Shown piece by piece: positions 1 to 10,537 of a stretch of 64,000 nucleotides of DNA. Each line of letters starts with the position of its first letter. Within the stretch, counting starts at the first letter, position 1. Below the pieces are notes generated by a model that ran no database searches, was not told where the DNA came from, and worked only from the letters and a program-made list of their open reading frames with translations. Source of the DNA: Pelodera strongyloides (lineage: Eukaryota > Nematoda > Chromadorea > Rhabditida > Rhabditidae); contig JAANDG010000148.1 in assembly GCA_036852015.1 (NCBI GenBank), forward strand, positions 186,001-250,000, in the 5' to 3' direction. Position numbers and translations under genes: made by a program.

Positions 1-187
1 AATAGTATAATTTATTTCATCAATTTATGTGTAAGAGTCACCTGGATGCCCATGATGAATCTTTTGTACATTTGAATTCGAAAAGTCCATTCAATTAGTC
101 AATATGGAGTCTGAGAAATGGTTAGACCAGAGGCTTCTGCATTTTGTCGTACTTTGATGTTTGTAGTTTGTACTCTTCACTTTCCAG

Positions 188-399
188 ATTTCGCTGCTCT
201 CTTGGATGCGACCATTTTGTCTGAAAGAAAAGATGACGAAAGAGAAGAACGGGAATTGGATGTGACTCCGCTTCCGATAGCATTGGACAGAAAGATGGAG
301 CAAGACGTTCAAGATGAGGAGGAGGAAGATCCATTCGCCGAGATGCTGGGACTTGATGGTGACGACGAGCTGGACGATCCAACGAGATTGAAGTTTTAG
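188..399 (+). CDS. Terminal exon of an unidentified acidic protein (5' part outside window)
   Basis: A pyrimidine-rich tract ending tttccag is followed by a 212-nt open exon that enters in mid-codon and ends with TAG. It encodes about 70 residues, strongly acidic, with EEEEDPFAEMLGL followed by DGDDELDDP near the C-terminus. I do not recognise the family. The exon must belong to a gene whose earlier exons lie left of position 1 or in the first 187 bases. Charge-rich, low-complexity tails of this kind are common on RNA-processing and chromatin proteins, but that is only an analogy. A longer open frame beginning at 118 includes the probable intron end and should not be taken as the protein start. 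Confidence 0.55.
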
Positions 400-809
400 A
401 GTGATTGAAGTTGGATGATTTGTGATTTTCCTGGTTTCTGTCCCTTATCTGTAGGATACGTTTATGTTTAACAGTTTTACTTCGAAGAGGCATACTTCCT
501 TGATAGTTTTTGAGATCTCGAATGTTGTTACTCGACTGTATCTCTACTCACACTCACACTTTGTTATGTTGGTGAATCTTTCATTGCCCGTTGTTTGATC
601 TCATTTGATCGTCTCATCTGACTCGTTGTTATTGTTAGACTTGTTATTGTCTGTTATTCTTGTTTCATACTTTGTACTTGTAAATATAATCGATTCCATA
701 TTCTATAAAGTTTTATTACATAACTATATATTCTTGTGTATCTTGTTACGGGTATTTATCCGTTAATTGTACATCAGCAATAAATTTTCGACCTCTTTGT
801 TTCGTACAC
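400..809. other. Short intergenic gap
   Basis: AT-rich sequence between the end of the acidic-protein gene and the first recognised exon of the prenyltransferase gene. A candidate poly(A) signal AATAAA lies at 779-784, about 380 nt after the stop. The missing N-terminal helices of the prenyltransferase were looked for here, but no convincing coding segment was found. Confidence 0.5.
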
Positions 810-3562
810 ATGGGGACAACTCCTGTAAGATTTCAGCAAAATAAAAGGAGTGGGTTAATTCCAAATTGTTTTGGTGAGTGCCGTACTTCGGTACCCCCGT
901 ATCGTCTAATGCTCTCTTTTATTTCAGGTTGTGATCCGGCCCATTGTGGATTTCGGGGATACCTAGGATGCGCCCTGCCGAGCGACGGATCGGTTAAGCC
1001 AGAAGAAGCACCTGGAATTGGTTAGTTTGTTTTGGAATTTACATTTGGTGGTTTTGCTGTAAGTGCGAGGCACCAAGTTCAGTTTTCGTCTAACTCATTG
1101 GATTCGTTGATGTGAGTATGAATTCTTGGTACATTTTGAAGTTCAATGTATATTTGTGCTCTTCAGAGTATGACTGTGCCAACCTTTCGCAGACCTATTC
1201 CTCCCTCATGTGTCTGTTGATCCTTGGTGACGACCTTTCGAGAGTGGATAGAAAGGCGATTTTGAATGCGATTCGCATGGCGCAACGGGAAGATGGAAGG
1301 TTGGTTGTTTTCTCACTCAGAGAGTATATTTATAACTATGTACTATCTTTGCAATGGTGCAATTAAACAATCATTGCAGCTTTTGGTCACAAGGCGAGGG
1401 CAGCGAGAGTGACATGCGATTTGTCTACTGTGCTGTTTGCGTCTGCCATGTTCTGGGAGACGATTCTGTTATTGATTGGAAGAAACTGAGGAATTTCATC
1501 CGCGCAAGCACTAGATATGATGGAGGAATCGGACAGGGTCCAGACGAAGAGAGTCACGGTCCGTTCGTTATTATCACATTCTTTTAAAAGTCTCATATAC
1601 AACTTTAGAGAATTATGTATCATATTGTTAGTTTTACTGTACTCTGAACTTTTTTATAGTCTATTCATTGCACATATGTAGGCCGCGCAATTATATGACA
1701 CATTGGTCAAGTGTTGTGTAAATATCGCTAGATGGTTATATTGACCTTAATACATTTACCTTAGTTTACTTTAGGTGGTTCTACATACTGCGCTGTTGCG
1801 GCACTGGCAATTGGTGGACATTTGTGGGACGAGAGTATCTTCACACAAAGGGAACTCAAGAAAATAGTGCAGTGGGCGCTGGCAAAACAGCAGGTATTTT
1901 GGACATTGCAATCATGACAGTGAATTATGTTGACGCACACTCTCGATAACAAACACTCATTTACGCACCGACTTAATCCCATATGGACACACCTTGCCCA
2001 TATGGACACACCTTGCCCATATGGACACACCTTGCCCATATGGACACACCTTGCCCATATGGACCCACCTTGCCCATATGGACCCACCTTGCCCATATGG
2101 ACACACCTTGCCCATATGGACACACCTTGCCCATATGGACACACCTTGCCCATATGGACACACCTTGCCCATATGGACCCACCTTGCCCATATGGACCCA
2201 CCTTGCCCATATGGACACACCTTGCCCATATGGACACACCTTGCCCATATGGACACACCTTGCCCATATGGACACACCTTGCCCATATGGACACACCTTG
2301 CCCATATGGACACACCTTGCCCATATGGACACACCTTGCCCATATGGACACACCTTGCCCATATGGACACACCTTGCCCATATGGACACACCTTGTTACC
2401 TGGAAATTAAATAAACTAATATAATTACAGTGAATATAGAAACACATAATTATAATTATACTTTGTTTACTGGTGCTGTTTTAGCTTGGATTTCACGGTC
2501 GTGCCGGAAAGCCGGATGACACATGTTATGCATTCTGGATCGGAGCTTCTTTGCAGGTAAGAATCATTGGCTGATTTGCTTTTCTTTGAAAGCTTAAAAT
2601 TGTTAGGGCTCGTTTGGGGTGCTCTTTCCGAAAGGAAAACATGCAGGTTTCTCGTTCGGGTTCTAATGCTTGGAGAAAGCTCAAAACACAGTATGAATTA
2701 GCATGCAAAAAGCAAATTTTTTAACTTTTGGATGTTTATTCGTACTTTCGGAAATGTCCATCCCGAACGAGAAATTTACATATTTGGTTTCGGAAAGAGC
2801 ATCCAGAACGCTTCCTTAGTGTTAGTTACTCATAATTTCCTTTTGTCGAGTCCTAATATGGTTAATGTTACGTCCCCTCTTTTTGCGTCACACACAGCAT
2901 CGTTGGCTGATTTAATTGTGATTGTGTAATTGATTTGCTGACATTGTTTGTGCAATGGGGTTCTTGCTTTCTTGTCATGTCATGTCATAACTTTCGTATT
3001 TACTTTATTTTTTAATTCGTACAGATTTTGAATGCGTATACTCTGTGTCGCAGCGATCTTGTACGTGTGTTTTTGCTCTCGGCACAGCACTCGCATATGG
3101 GAGGATTCGCGAAATTACCTGAAGATGGAGCTTATCCCGGTGAGTTGATAAGTATATGAATTTCTTTCCCCCTGTCCCAGTCTGAATAGTACGTTACCAG
3201 GTTACCACGCCAAGTTGCTATTGGTCAGGCTCGAGTCTCCTTTTTCAATATGAGTATTGTAGTGAAATTCAGTTTAATACAATGATTTGCAACCTGGCTG
3301 AAAGACTGAGTTTTCAAAACAGTCTGTGTTATAATCATAATGTGGTTCTATTGGATTGTCCTGAAGGAATTTCTGAGATCCAGTCGCCCTAAAAGAGTAT
3401 TTCGTTTCAGATGTCCTACACACCTACTTTTCAATCGCCGGCCTATCCCTGCAGCATGAACCCGGAATACGGCCACTCTATGCCCCTCTAAACATTTCGA
3501 TGCGAGCTTATGATCAGTGGAAGCAATTGATTGCCGAACAGAGAAGAGTCACTTCTGAATAG
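810..3562 (+). CDS. PGGT1B: Protein geranylgeranyltransferase type I, beta subunit (N-terminus uncertain)
   Basis: Beta subunit of the zinc enzyme that attaches geranylgeranyl to CaaX cysteines of Rho/Rac-type GTPases. Exons read: 810-873, 928-1020, 1167-1299, 1380-1558, 1775-1893, 2485-2556, 3025-3139, 3411-3562; phases agree and give 308 aa. Diagnostic segments are CGFRGYLG, LLILGDDLSRVD, SESDMRFVYCA and DDTCYAFWIGAS. The three zinc ligands known in this family are present: Asp208 and Cys210 in the DDTC segment, and His262 in VLHTYF. The family is usually about 370 aa, so roughly 70 N-terminal residues (first helices) are missing. The first exon, MGTTPVRFQQ onward, joins in phase but does not clearly match the family, so the true start may be an unseen upstream exon. 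Intron 5 (1894-2484) carries a minisatellite and the next intron a MITE. Confidence 0.88.
1978..2395. repeat. 19-bp minisatellite, 22 copies, intron 5 of PGGT1B
   Basis: The unit CCCATATGGACACACCTTG is repeated 22 times without interruption (418 bp). Most copies are identical. Two adjacent pairs carry a GGACCCACC variant, and the pairs are spaced six units (about 114 bp) apart, which suggests a higher-order block duplication. Because 19 is not a multiple of 3 and the unit makes no stop, all six frames stay open through the array. The long open frames here are therefore artefacts. Confidence 0.95.
2604..2818. mobile_element. MITE-like inverted-repeat element (GGATGCTCTTTCCGAAAGG family)
   Basis: Both ends read as inverted copies of a sequence containing GTGCTCTTTCCGAAAGG, followed by a shared CGTTCGGG block. 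A better preserved relative lies at 32316-32559. It contains no coding capacity and sits inside an intron of the prenyltransferase gene, so it is read as a small non-autonomous DNA transposon. Terminal bases resemble the AGGGCGCGTTCGGG elements at 30573 and 62906. Confidence 0.65.
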
Positions 3563-5251
3563 TATGTTAATTTCAATTTATTATTTATGAATCATTGTTG
3601 GGGTGTCGCAAACGGAAATTTATCCCATAGCTTTATATACATAAAGTCGGATTGATAGTTTGACTCCCGCGACGCGCGACGTTCGAACAGCTCCTCATTT
3701 AATTTTGTAATAGTTAATTGCCCGCATCCTGTAATTACCTATGTTGCTTTTGCGATCCCTGCCTCTTTTATGTTCGGCCTTATGACTGTCTTTCTTGGTT
3801 AATGGTTTTATGTTAATTTGTGAATCCTGTTGCCACGAAGAGCTATTTAATTATGTAATGCGTAAACCTGGATATAATATTAGTTTTCTTTCCAATTCAC
3901 TTAGCTTCAATTTATTCGCGTTTTTGAAAGAACTCGTCTGCCTTGAACTAGTTAAAGTGCTTCGTCTTGCCGTATAATTAGAATATGTAGAGATTTATGG
4001 GTTGTGCTTTTCGGTGCCCTATTTGTTGGCTTTGCTATGGTTTCACTTCATAAATTGCTTGTGCTGTAATGGGTTTTACCTTATATTTATATTTTATTCT
4101 TAGCATATAATTGCTTTTTTCGAGGTAATGAATTGCTTGGCTGTGTCCCGATTGTTGTCTTAGCTTTGATCTTAATCAATCCCAACTATATCATACCATC
4201 GCTTCTCAAGAATGTTGTTTCCTTTTATTTATATGACGATTCTTATTTCTCACATGCAAATGCAACTTTCCTTTCAGTTTTTATTGCTTTTCTTTTTATA
4301 TATTCATATATATTTTGTATTGTATTTTACTGCTTATATACTTTGTATCTTTGCCTTGTACCCGTTTTATATTTCCCTTCGTATGAACCGAGTGTCGTTG
4401 TCTCATTCTGGTTTGAAGTGTGCCTGTTTCTGCTTCAAAGAATCGTAGGCTCCTGTTGATGTACATACAATTTTATTCTTCTTATTCATAAGCAATCTTT
4501 CTACTCTTGTTTTAACTTTGGATCTTTTCGGGGACTATTAATTGCCATACATTTTTCCTTAATTTGTCGGTATGTTTTGTGAATGGGAATGAGAGACTAC
4601 GGTAATGACAACTCAATTTTGGATCTAGGGTGGAAAACAACTGTGAATGGCGATTTCTCTTGTTCACATTTCATGTATACTGTGTCTGTGCATATGAGCT
4701 GTCCTATACATTTATTGATGGTCATTGTAGGGAATGTATGGTATTAGACTACTGTATTAGATGATGTATTGGTTTGAACTTCGGTTGCCTCCCCGCTTTT
4801 AATGTTGTTAAACATTTGCTTTTTTATGTAATAAATCTTTATGCAATGGCGGTGTGATGATGTATTGATCCGCAGTCGTATGTGTCGACTTTTGTATTTT
4901 CACAAGTATGATCGACATATATACTACACCTTGGGACCATTCCAGGGTGAATTGGTTGGGTTACTTTAGAATGTATGGTATTAGAATTAGACTACTGTAT
5001 TAGAGCACTTTAGAGTGTATGACATTAGACGATTAGACTACTGTATTAGACGTCATGTGTGTAGTTTTCGAAATGCATTGTTCACACTCGAATTTATGTT
5101 CATTTGCATAAGAATGCACACTCGTTCACCCTTTTAAGCGTGTGGCTCTTGTAGAACGTAGATGTTTTGTACCTTAGGCGGTAGTTTCTCCTCTGTCGAC
5201 CAGAACACTAAATCGTGTCATGATTATACCATTCACTTTAGGTATGCTAAT
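3563..5251. other. Intergenic region with a dispersed short repeat
   Basis: AT-rich, no credible gene. A short motif around TATTAGACTACTGTATTAGA occurs near 4740-4765 and again, with local duplication, at about 4975-5050. The WASHC1 promoter and 5' leader presumably lie in the last few hundred bases. Small open frames here (for example 4133-4459) are hydrophobic, T-rich and have no recognisable features. Confidence 0.45.
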
Positions 5252-8200
5252 ATGTATGCTGTCCCATTGACAAGCCAAGATCTGACACAAGATGAGGCTG
5301 CGTTTAGGATTACAGAATCCTTGGAGAAATTCATGAAGGTAGGCCATTATAGGTTCAAGGTTCTGCATCCATTCGTTGGCTCCATTTTTAACCGATCGTA
5401 GTTTTTTTTTTTGTGACGGGATGTCAACCATCATACGTGTTTACGTGTTGCCTGAAACTATTTTATGGTATCGTGATTTGTTTCAATGCTCAAAATACCT
5501 CTCTTTATATAACCTACAACTTTTCAGACAACTGAGGAAGTATTTTCTAGAATAGAGCTTCGTGTCGATGCGTTCCAGCGTCGTTATGAAAACACTGCAC
5601 GGAGAGCTGATCTAGTTCGAGCCAAGGTGGAGAAGATTAAACAGGTAGAGAGCAATTGTCTATAATGTCTTATGCCATATGATGTCTTATGATATGTCCG
5701 TAATGCAATTGTCCGTAAGCATATGCAACTGAAGTGTTGCCGGCGCTTGTTTCTTCTTTTCTGCGTTCTGAGTTCTGTCCTACTGTACTTCAATTGCTTC
5801 TGTTTAGGTAAAGAAATCGGTCACCCTAGTCGCTCCATCTCGTTTCCCTCCCAATGAATGTGTTATGCGAGAAGCAGTCTTTCCCCGATTGGATAGTATT
5901 TGGACTCCGCCCGGCCTTAAACGAGTTTATGGTAAGTTTTATAAACAAAATAGTCATATCCAATAATGCGTATGGTGTGGCTGGATTAAAAAGTAGTCTA
6001 CACGTTCCGTAGTGAGAGGTTCTTACAGTATCTACTTCTGTCACTGTAGAGTTTAAGTTGTATGTTGTAGTGTTATAACGTATACATTTGTTTCGTGTTC
6101 ACGAATTGTTTTAGGCATTTGTGACCCATTTATTCCCTCACTACCTTCCCAAGAATTGGACATAAAGAGATCTTTGGAAGACAAGAAGAGGGTTTATTGT
6201 CCCTCACAACTATTGCTGAAGGACAAGTGGGAAGAGGAGGATAAGAAAAGCAAAAGTAAGTTGTTGCTGGTTGTGATATGTAGAGATGGTCTAGCTCGCT
6301 TGAACTCCAAAATACGCAACTCTGTTGAATTTAGCTCATGGGGCGTCGTTGCCCTCTCGGAAGAACAGTGTTGGAGATGTTATGTTTTTGTCAGTTAGGG
6401 CACTGTTTGTAGAGTTTCTGTTTGTTAATATTTCTTTTAGAAAGCGAACCAGTTCCAACAAACTTGTCAAGTGTTGCTGATCTGTTCTACAATGAGACAC
6501 TGCAGCTAGCGTATGATATTCCCGGATTGTCCACTAAGGAACGTCGGCGGAATAGTATGACTACAATAAGAACGGTATGTGTATGTTTTCATGATCGGTT
6601 TTCCGTAACTGTTTTTTCAAGTTCGGCTTATTTAGTGTCACTTTGTATTTTTCAGCTCATTGTCTTAGGTGAGATACATATTTTCGTTTTCCAGAGTGAT
6701 TCCGTTGGCACGTCCGCGCCCGCAGATCTCAGTGCCATTGGTGGGCGGCGCACTGATGAAGACCCTCTGGCATACCGACCAGAAGCTCACCCATTCGAGG
6801 ACGTGGACTTACCGGATATACTACCAGACCTACCAGGTATGTTGACGATTTGAGAGTGATCAGGCAATCGATGTAGCTCAGTAGCCGCTAACCTACCGGA
6901 AGCATTGTTCCTCTGGTACATTGATGCACTGGTAACGTGCACCTGAATCCATTGAAGTATGGATTCTTCATTTATTTATATCCAGGCGTCGCTGAAGATG
7001 TATCATTTCTGGATGGTAATCTGGATTTACCTTCATCTTTTCGGGATCTGCCATCGGAGCTCCCGATGTCTCTTCCCTTGGGACTTGAAGAGTCGGAAGC
7101 TAGCACACCTACACCTGCGGTTGAGCAGCCCTTGCAGGTACGCCTTTGATTCATAACGTGGAGATCTTGCGAGTGATAAACGCTTATCAGAATGAATGAA
7201 AGGCTTATTCGTCTTATGCACAGTAACCGATAATAACACAGCATTACTTCATTTACCACCAACCACACAATTGCAGGTGCCTGTACAAAATTTGCACCGT
7301 CCAACCGAATTACCGACAAATGATGTTGTTGTGTCTCTACCACCGCCCCGCGTACCAACCGTGCTCCCTCCTCCAACGCCTTCCTCCGCGCCAGTGGGAG
7401 CTCCGGCACCCCCGCCTCCACCGCCTCCGCCGCCCCCGACTTTCAGTTCGCCCACGCCGTTACCAGTCACACAGGACTCAAGCCGGTACGGTATCTTCTT
7501 TGATACATATCAGTTGTTATTATAGTACAGAGAGAAACAAACTTCTTGGACGAATGCTGGGGTGTTCTTTTAACCAGTGAGAACGCGATATACTGGCCGG
7601 TTTTTCAATCGTATCCAGTACACCAGCATTCTTATGCAAATGAACATAAATTCGAATAAAAAATCGAGCTGAATTCTAGCAAATTAGCATAAATACGTCA
7701 GTTGTCCGCGATGGATTTCAAAAACCGGCCGTTATTTCGCTTTAACAGACCATGTTTTGTGATTTAACAGACTATGTTTCCTGCATCATTTATCATCACC
7801 TCATTTTAGTGTGAATCTCATGGAATCGATACGTCAAGCGGGAGGTGTTGGCTCCATGAGATTGAGAAAAGTGGATAAGGATGCGGTGCCCAATAGAAAG
7901 CATAGAGTCAGTTGTTTGAATTCCTTTTAGATTAACCAAGCCATCCAGGGGTCATAGTAGACTGTTATTCTTTGTTCCGTAAACAACTACTTACCAACGT
8001 GTTTTTACTTCAGGATGCTCCGTCTCAAAACTCGTCTGCTTTACCGGCGACTGGTGGAGGCGATCTGATGGCAGCACTGGCTAAAGCATTAGATGCAAGG
8101 CGGAAATGTGAGTTTCATTTCGTATAATTCTTTTTCTATTGTGCTCGAAACGTAGAAACTTCTGGGTCGAAACTTCCTTTTCCTTTACTTAGTTTACCAG

Positions 8201-8490
8201 TATTTGGGTTTCTGTAGTTCGTGTACAGTGGAACTCTAATTTATGGAATAACCTACGCATTGTGCATTCTTTCGGAGCGTTCTATTCAAAGAAGGCTGAA
8301 GTTTTTCGCTATTTTTGATGATTTTCGTAAATGAACATTTATGTAAATAGTATAATCTTCCGTATTTTCAGTTATCTCGGAAAGTGATACCACTCGAGTA
8401 CCGTCGGATCGTTCGGGACGGATTGATTCCCTTATTCCCCCGCCTCCAGGAGGAGTCCCAGGGTTTGAAGATGACGACGATTGGACATAA
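5252..8490 (+). CDS. WASHC1: WASH complex subunit 1 (endosomal Arp2/3 activator)
   Basis: Nucleation-promoting factor that drives Arp2/3 actin assembly on endosomes as part of the WASH complex. Eleven exons: 5252-5338, 5528-5644, 5808-5931, 6115-6255, 6441-6574, 6695-6836, 6986-7137, 7277-7485, 7810-7906, 8014-8107, 8372-8490; phases agree, giving 471 aa (human about 465). The N-terminal WAHD region starts MYAVPLTSQDL and includes RADLVRAKVEKIK; the DVDLPDILPDLPG block and a proline run (about residues 315-350) follow. The C-terminal VCA module has a WH2 motif (NLMESIRQAGG with a following LRK), a connector (LMAALAKALDARRK) and an acidic tail ending EDDDDWT with the expected tryptophan. The start is the ATG directly before the conserved YAVPL, ten bases after a splice acceptor-like tttag, so a non-coding leader exon is likely. 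Intron 8 holds a MITE. Confidence 0.95.
7569..7745. mobile_element. TTAA-type MITE (AGCGAAATACCGG family), degenerate left end
   Basis: Right end reads AACCGGCCGTTATTTCGCTTTAA; the left end is a mutated inverted copy (TACTGGCCGGTTTTTCAA). The core ATGCAAATGAACATAAATT is shared with the copies at 13829, 19876, 20875, 52489 and 52807. It lies in WASHC1 intron 8 and has no coding content. Confidence 0.8.
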
Positions 8491-8512
8491 TCAGCCTTCT
8501 GGGCCCCCTGCC

Positions 8513-8518
8513 AATAAA
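8513..8518 (+). terminator. Poly(A) signal of WASHC1
   Basis: AATAAA 22 nt after the WASHC1 stop codon, the only canonical signal in the next few hundred bases. It implies a very short 3' UTR. Confidence 0.6.
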
Positions 8519-8613
8519 CCAGTCAGTTAGCGAAATTTACTTACAACAGGGGTTCTATATACAATTCTTACTGTGCAGGTTTTGTAACTAGATAAGTGAC
8601 TTCAGCTAATAGG

Positions 8614-8731
8614 AAGTGAATATAGAAATCGAAACCAATTATGTCAAGCCGACCTACGTATCACACGAACCTATAATTTTTGGCGGATGTTTTGTTCAGC
8701 GAAAATGGAGTAGTATTTCTATATTCACTCT
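8614..8731. mobile_element. Small palindromic element (AGTGAATATAGAAAT ends)
   Basis: AGTGAATATAGAAATC at the left is mirrored by ATTTCTATATTCACT at the right, about 118 bp apart, with no open frame. A half-copy of the end sequence occurs at about 2430 next to the minisatellite. Read as a miniature inverted-repeat element in the WASHC1-PIGP spacer. Confidence 0.5.
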
Positions 8732-9283
8732 AAAGATATTTTTCTGTAAATGTTGCTTATTTCATCTTTTATTATAATTACGAGTTTTATAAAAACGAAT
8801 CGTGTGATTGTTTCCTGGTCTGTTCTCAACTGTGATTTGTTTAGTTTTCAGTTTTTTTCCAAGCTTGTATGTTCATAATCACAGTTTGTTTGTTCGTTGG
8901 TAAATTGTTCACTGCTCACGTACTTGTGATACTTAATTATTATTTTTTTCACCGTGAAAGTTTGAAAGTTATAAGTTGTAACATAAACTTTTTTCTTTAT
9001 TTTCCCTTATTTTTGCTTACGCGTATGGTTATTGGCCGATATTATATTTTCGCTTGAAAGGTTGTTATTCACTGATGCAACTCCTTTGTGGAACAAAGCT
9101 AGTGGAACATTTAGTGTTGTTCAACTTTCATACAATTAGCATTTATTAAAGGGAATAAGCCCTAGCTTGTTAGTTTCTACCGAAAATTGTCATACTATGA
9201 ATCTATTATACGAATCTATTATTAATATACGAATCTGTTACTTTAAGTCTAAGCCGCGTCACTAGTCTCTTTATATGCAGTGA

Positions 9284-10361
9284 ATGGGTGACCGAGTTCC
9301 ATTACCCACCGAGGATATCCATACACCCAATCCGCACCCAGCCAGAGGTACTGTAACTAACCATTACTAATAAGATTACGGTATTTTATTAAATGGGACT
9401 TTTCTTTGTTAACATATCGATGTGCCTTACCCGTTTATCATAAGCAAGAATGTGTTTTCAGGAATCTACGGCTTTGCACTGTATGTGACTGGGTGGATCG
9501 CCCTTGTACTGTACCTTATTTGGGCAATTGTTCCCACACCGGTGTTGAGGAGTTTTGGTTAGTTTGTTGCCTTGATACATGCACTGGAAATATCTTTCAA
9601 CGATAGGGGATGCTAATTATGTGCGAAACAATACTCCTTTTGCATAATAGCTTCCCTGTATTTTCAGGTATCACTTACGTGCCGGCCAAGTATTGGGCAA
9701 TCGCCGTGCCCCTCCTTCTTCCCATTCTAGTCGTTATTTATCTGACAACACTGTTTCTGATCAACTGCTATCGCCTTCACGGGATCTTTGACAACGTCGA
9801 GGTTAGACGATTAGCTAGTTAGCTCAGGCTCAGAATCAGTCACTTCTTTTTGCTGTGATGGCATGGCCTCGGTGGCCCGTTGGAAACGTCCGCGCTTCGC
9901 AGTCAGCCGACCCGAGTTCGAATCCAGCCACAACACACACTCAATGCCACCGAGGCGGGGAAAATCGAGGCGAATCCCCCATTGCCTAGCCTGAAGACTT
10001 CGAGGGATTTGTCCTTTTTATATATGGCGTTGCGGTTACAGCAGTCGTTTACTGCACGCCATGCGACGAAACCACAAATCATTACACACTTCAATTATAG
10101 TTTCTCCAAAGATGTCGATAACCATCTTACATATTTCTAGAAAACTGGTTGTATTTAGGTAGTCGAGAAGGACTTTGGAGAAGCCTTTAGTACTATTCCA
10201 GTCACTACATTAAGTAAGTTTCTGAACATTTATGTCAAACATGTATACTTTGTGGAACCTGGGAGAGCTCATCGAGTTACGAGCATTTCACTGGTAGAAA
10301 TTAACAACCGACTATTTTTCTAGAAAAGTCGCAGACCGCCCCGGTTATCAAAGCCGATTAG
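9284..10361 (+). CDS. PIGP: PIG-P, subunit of the GPI N-acetylglucosaminyltransferase
   Basis: Small ER membrane subunit of the complex that makes GlcNAc-PI, the first step of GPI-anchor synthesis. Five exons: 9284-9347, 9462-9557, 9668-9801, 10159-10213, 10324-10361; phases agree, 128 aa. A short hydrophilic N-terminus with THPNPHP-like prolines leads into the PIG-P signature GIYGFALYV, a first membrane helix ending in LIWAIVPTPVLRSFG, then the conserved YVPAKYWAIAVP and a second membrane helix. The lysine-containing tail ends KKSQTAPVIKAD. Only 176 bp separate its stop from the NOA1 start, so the two genes are closely packed. Intron 3 contains a tRNA-like repeat. Confidence 0.93.
9861..10075 (+). 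repeat. tRNA-derived SINE-like repeat in PIGP intron 3
   Basis: An A-box-like TGGCCTCGGTGG and, about 45 nt later, a good B-box GAGTTCGAATCC resemble the internal promoter of a long-variable-arm tRNA. The arms do not fold into a proper cloverleaf, and unrelated sequence follows, so this is not a functional tRNA. A related GGAAACGTCAGCGCTT block occurs near 40735. Boundaries are approximate. Confidence 0.45.
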
Positions 10362-10537
10362 ACATCAAAGGTGAGGTTTTATCCTGGTCTTTGTATTACA
10401 TTACTGCATGCGTGCGGATTACTGTACATTACTGAAGTTTTTCAGAGAACTTGGTTAACACTATATCGCCATACAATCGTTGAGATAGCTTTTTGGCGGA
10501 ATGCTTGTCGAACTAACCAATATTTTCCGTTCTCAGA

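Noticed and set aside
1761..2447. 228-codon open frame and five others over the minisatellite
   Set aside because: Produced by the 19-bp repeat, which lacks stops in every frame; the interval is an intron of the prenyltransferase gene.
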